Positions 61,836-64,000 of a stretch of 64,000 nt of DNA are shown in pieces. The stretch comes from JBBQVS01 sp964250805 (GTDB taxonomy: Bacteria; Chloroflexota; Ktedonobacteria; Ktedonobacterales; Ktedonobacteraceae), in assembly GCA_964250805.1 (NCBI GenBank), contig CAXUHG010000002.1, positions 1-64,000 on the forward strand. Reading direction: 5' to 3'. Made by a program: the position numbers and the translations under genes. The notes beneath the pieces are model-generated. The model did not search any database, was not told where the DNA came from, and worked only from the letters and a program-made list of their open reading frames with translations. Numbering within the stretch: the first letter of the stretch is position 1; each line of letters begins with the position of its first letter.

Positions 61836-62735
61836 TTACACTCCGTTTTGCGCTAGGTAGGCTGGGAAGGAGGTAGGCTGGAAGCCAAAATCTCGCTCGA
61901 CGCTGTTTAGATCGGTAGTATTATTGAAGGAAAAAAGCGACATAGCAGCGGGCGTCAAGGGCGGTTTTGGCAACACTGCCGCCATCACTGCCGCACCGAG
62001 ACCGACGAGTGGCGTGGGCGCGTAGACCTTGAGGCGATTTTTGTGCATGGCTTTAAGCAGTTCGTCATACACCTGTGAGAATGAAAAGTAGGCCGGACCA
62101 CCAATGGTATAAGTCTTCTTATTGGTGCCTGCTGGATTTTCTAGCACTTTGATAATGACGGTGACAACATCCTCTACATAAATCGGCTGGAACATCGTTG
62201 TGCCACCACCTATAAGCGGAAGTACGGGCGCGGTACGTATAAGGTCGGCTATTCCCTTAATGAAAGAGGAACCTTTACCAAAGAGGACTGAGGGCTGAAT
62301 AATGGTGTAGTCGAGTCCGCTATCAATCAGCATCTTCTCAGCAAGATAACGGCCTTCCATGTAGGTACCGGACTTATCGGGCTTCGTACCGAGTCCGCTC
62401 AGTTCAATGATACGCTTGACGCCGACATCCTTCGCGGCCTTGATGAGATTAGCAGTGCCATTGACATTTGTGTTGTCGTAATAATTGTGCGTCAATGCCT
62501 TGTGGTCTGCTGTGATGAAGGCGGTATGAACGATGGTGTCGATGCCCTGTACAGCGGCATTCAACGTGTTTGGTTGAGTAGTATCGCCTTCAACGAGTTC
62601 AACTTTATCGGCGGGCAGAATAGTTTTCGCACGCGGAATGTCGCGTACAAGACAACGGGGTCGCTCTCCTTGCGCCGCCAATCGGTTTACGAGATGTCGT
62701 CCAATATAGCCGGTCGCGCCAGTGATGAGTATCAT
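61836..62735 (-). CDS. NAD(P)-binding epimerase/NmrA-like protein
   Basis: 299 residues from ATG 62735 (SD AAAGGAGG). Atypical short-chain dehydrogenase with the Rossmann motif MILITGATGYIGRHLVNRLA at the very N-terminus, AAVQGIDTIVHTAFI, and YMEGRYLAEKMLIDSGLDYT replacing the classical YxxxK with a Y-x(4)-AEK pattern. The group includes complex I assembly-type NDUFA9 relatives and quinone or sugar-modifying enzymes. The frame upstream of 62735 lacks family similarity. Confidence 0.88.
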   Translation of the reverse strand: MILITGATGYIGRHLVNRLAAQGERPRCLVRDIPRAKTILPADKVELVEGDTTQPNTLNAAVQGIDTIVHTAFITADHKALTHNYYDNTNVNGTANLIKAAKDVGVKRIIELSGLGTKPDKSGTYMEGRYLAEKMLIDSGLDYTIIQPSVLFGKGSSFIKGIADLIRTAPVLPLIGGGTTMFQPIYVEDVVTVIIKVLENPAGTNKKTYTIGGPAYFSFSQVYDELLKAMHKNRLKVYAPTPLVGLGAAVMAAVLPKPPLTPAAMSLFSFNNTTDLNSVERDFGFQPTSFPAYLAQNGV

Positions 62736-62808
62736 GGATTCGCCTCCTTTGATAGTGCTATGCCTGAGACGCACAACACAACAAAAACAAGTAACATTTT
62801 CCACCTTT

Positions 62809-64000
62809 CTAGCACAACGACTCCGCAGGAAGAAAAATTCGCACAGTGGCACCCCCACCCGAAGTATTTTTCACGGTTAAGCTACCACCCGCAATGGCAA
62901 GCAACGCACTATGCGTGAGCAAACCACCACCTGTACCGCTTGTAGAACTAGTGGCAGAAACGATGCCCACTCCATCATCAACAATCAATAATTCGAGATT
63001 ATGGCTATACGAAGCCTTGATGGAGAGGCAGAGATGACGATGCACGTCGGAGCCTCGTCCGTGTCGTGCGGCGTTACGTAACGCCTCTTGTACCGCAGCG
63101 AATATTAGCTCCGCAATTGCTGGTGGCACGATTTCGTCGATCCGGCTCATCGTCTCTTCTGAAATGCTCCACTCGACCTCATCAAATGCCTGTTGAAAGT
63201 CTTGTTTCAGCATAACGTGGATGGCATGCAACATCCCATCCCGTTCTAAGCGATGAGGCGCACTCGGTGTATTAGCTCGCATCATAGCGGCGAGGCGACG
63301 GTGGGCATCGCTGATCGTGCCGATAGCATCATCGAGTGCCTCTTGCTGTTGCGTTATATTGACAGTTTGTTGATGCTCTCCACTAGAAATAGTGCGAGCG
63401 GTTTCCAGCCGTAATAACGCGAGATGCATTTGGGGCAGTATTTCGTCGTGCAGTACGCGCCGATGTTGCGCGTCTAGCAGCTTTACATCAACAATGCGGC
63501 GGCGTAGCAGACCAGCAACCGCTTGCATCGCCTCGTGGTCGCGCAATGTGTCAAGAATGCGTTGACCGCAAGCTTGCGCGATATCCATGTCTTCTTCTGT
63601 GAAAAGGCTACCATCATGACGTGGACCGAGGTAGAAAGTGGCGACGATGCCCAGCTCATCGTAGATCGGCAAGACCCAACACAGCATAGGTTGGCCTTGC
63701 AGGGTCATACGCACACGAGTTGGTGTACGTTTTCCCAGTACCAAATCGCTCTTTTTCAAGGCGGTTAGCTGTGGTTGCGTTTTTATCGCAAGCAGTGAAT
63801 TACTTTCATTCTCGCCTTCTGCTATAGGCCAGCGATAGGTAAAGTTTCTTCGCATCGACGTTGTGAAGACAGCTAGCCGCGCACACTGCACCTCTAATAC
63901 GTCATTGCAGAGATGAAAGAAGAGATCTTCCATACTCTGCTCCGTCTTCTCTACATCTGTCTGCAGCCAGTGACGCAAGTTGGCACTACGTAGAAAAGGT
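62809..64000 (-). CDS. Sensor histidine kinase with GAF-like domain, 5' end beyond the window
   Basis: The frame is open from the right edge, reading PFLRSANLRHW before the first possible TTG start at 63978, so the N-terminus is missing. A GAF-like sensor (about 30-160 from that TTG, ending FTEEDMDIAQACGQRILDTL) is followed by an HPK7-like dimerisation segment with candidate phospho-His in QHRRVLHDEILPQMHLALL. The ATPase domain shows N-box EALRNAARHGRG, G1 DDGVGI and G2 GTGGGLLTHSALLAIAGG. The family pairs with LuxR-type response regulators; none is in view. Confidence 0.88.
   Translation of the reverse strand, partial: PFLRSANLRHWLQTDVEKTEQSMEDLFFHLCNDVLEVQCARLAVFTTSMRRNFTYRWPIAEGENESNSLLAIKTQPQLTALKKSDLVLGKRTPTRVRMTLQGQPMLCWVLPIYDELGIVATFYLGPRHDGSLFTEEDMDIAQACGQRILDTLRDHEAMQAVAGLLRRRIVDVKLLDAQHRRVLHDEILPQMHLALLRLETARTISSGEHQQTVNITQQQEALDDAIGTISDAHRRLAAMMRANTPSAPHRLERDGMLHAIHVMLKQDFQQAFDEVEWSISEETMSRIDEIVPPAIAELIFAAVQEALRNAARHGRGSDVHRHLCLSIKASYSHNLELLIVDDGVGIVSATSSTSGTGGGLLTHSALLAIAGGSLTVKNTSGGGATVRIFLPAESLC

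Overview
The window looks like a chromosomal segment of a Chloroflexota bacterium, most probably class Ktedonobacteria. This is inferred, not proven. The grounds are a saprophyte-like carbohydrate gene content, secreted enzymes carrying malectin-like modules joined by Thr-Pro linkers, many dispersed inverted-repeat elements, SD-led genes of moderate GC, and family 1 and family 5 sugar-type ABC operons under LacI regulators. There are two 10-N scaffold gaps (8357-8366 and 50827-50836), each set in homopolymer junk inside an inverted repeat. No tRNA, rRNA, CRISPR array or transposase was seen.

Region 1 (1-8.3 kb): nadB, which runs off the left edge and is read through a dispersed repeat; a DUF1801 protein; a sodium:solute symporter with a small membrane partner; and an Nramp-type transporter behind a complete M-box magnesium riboswitch with promoter, aptamer and terminator. 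The transporter lacks the metal-selecting Met and Asn of Mn/Fe Nramps, so it is best read as a magnesium importer. A secreted GH12 glucanase with its own promoter follows.

Region 2 (8.5-28.3 kb): two sugar-uptake loci that converge. The first (+ strand) has a LacI regulator, a promoter with a perfect LacI-type operator, a leader ORF, SBP and two permeases, a secreted GH87 alpha-1,3-glucanase with two malectin modules, and a cytoplasmic GH31 alpha-glucosidase. Together they could degrade alpha-1,3-glucan outside the cell and import and hydrolyse the oligosaccharides. The second (- strand) has LacI, a family 5 SBP, Opp-type permeases and ATPases, and a GH1 beta-glucosidase, probably for beta-glucosides.

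Region 3 (28.6-39.8 kb): three large secreted proteins in a row, separated by dispersed inverted repeats: a malectin plus beta-helix protein; a double-catalytic GH16 plus clan GH-A enzyme with an F5/8C module; and a GH3 beta-glucosidase with PA14 and two malectin modules. A third LacI gene converges on them. Its upstream DNA is full of tiny TTC-centred palindromes.

Region 4 (39.8-64 kb): mainly housekeeping and accessory metabolism. It contains a nucleotidyltransferase, a nucleoside hydrolase, an MFS exporter, a tight operon of PPi-dependent phosphofructokinase, phosphopentomutase, GNAT and phosphomannomutase, then sucCD, a histone-deacetylase-like/GNAT/DUF2332 cluster, and a conserved-looking protein split by an in-frame TGA. 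A TetR regulator follows with three copies of its probable operator around a cupin and an alpha/beta hydrolase. The segment ends with a PHP phosphoesterase, a second nucleotidyltransferase, an HSL-type esterase, a GAF-PAS-cyclase, an NAD(P)-binding epimerase-like protein and a sensor histidine kinase cut by the right edge.
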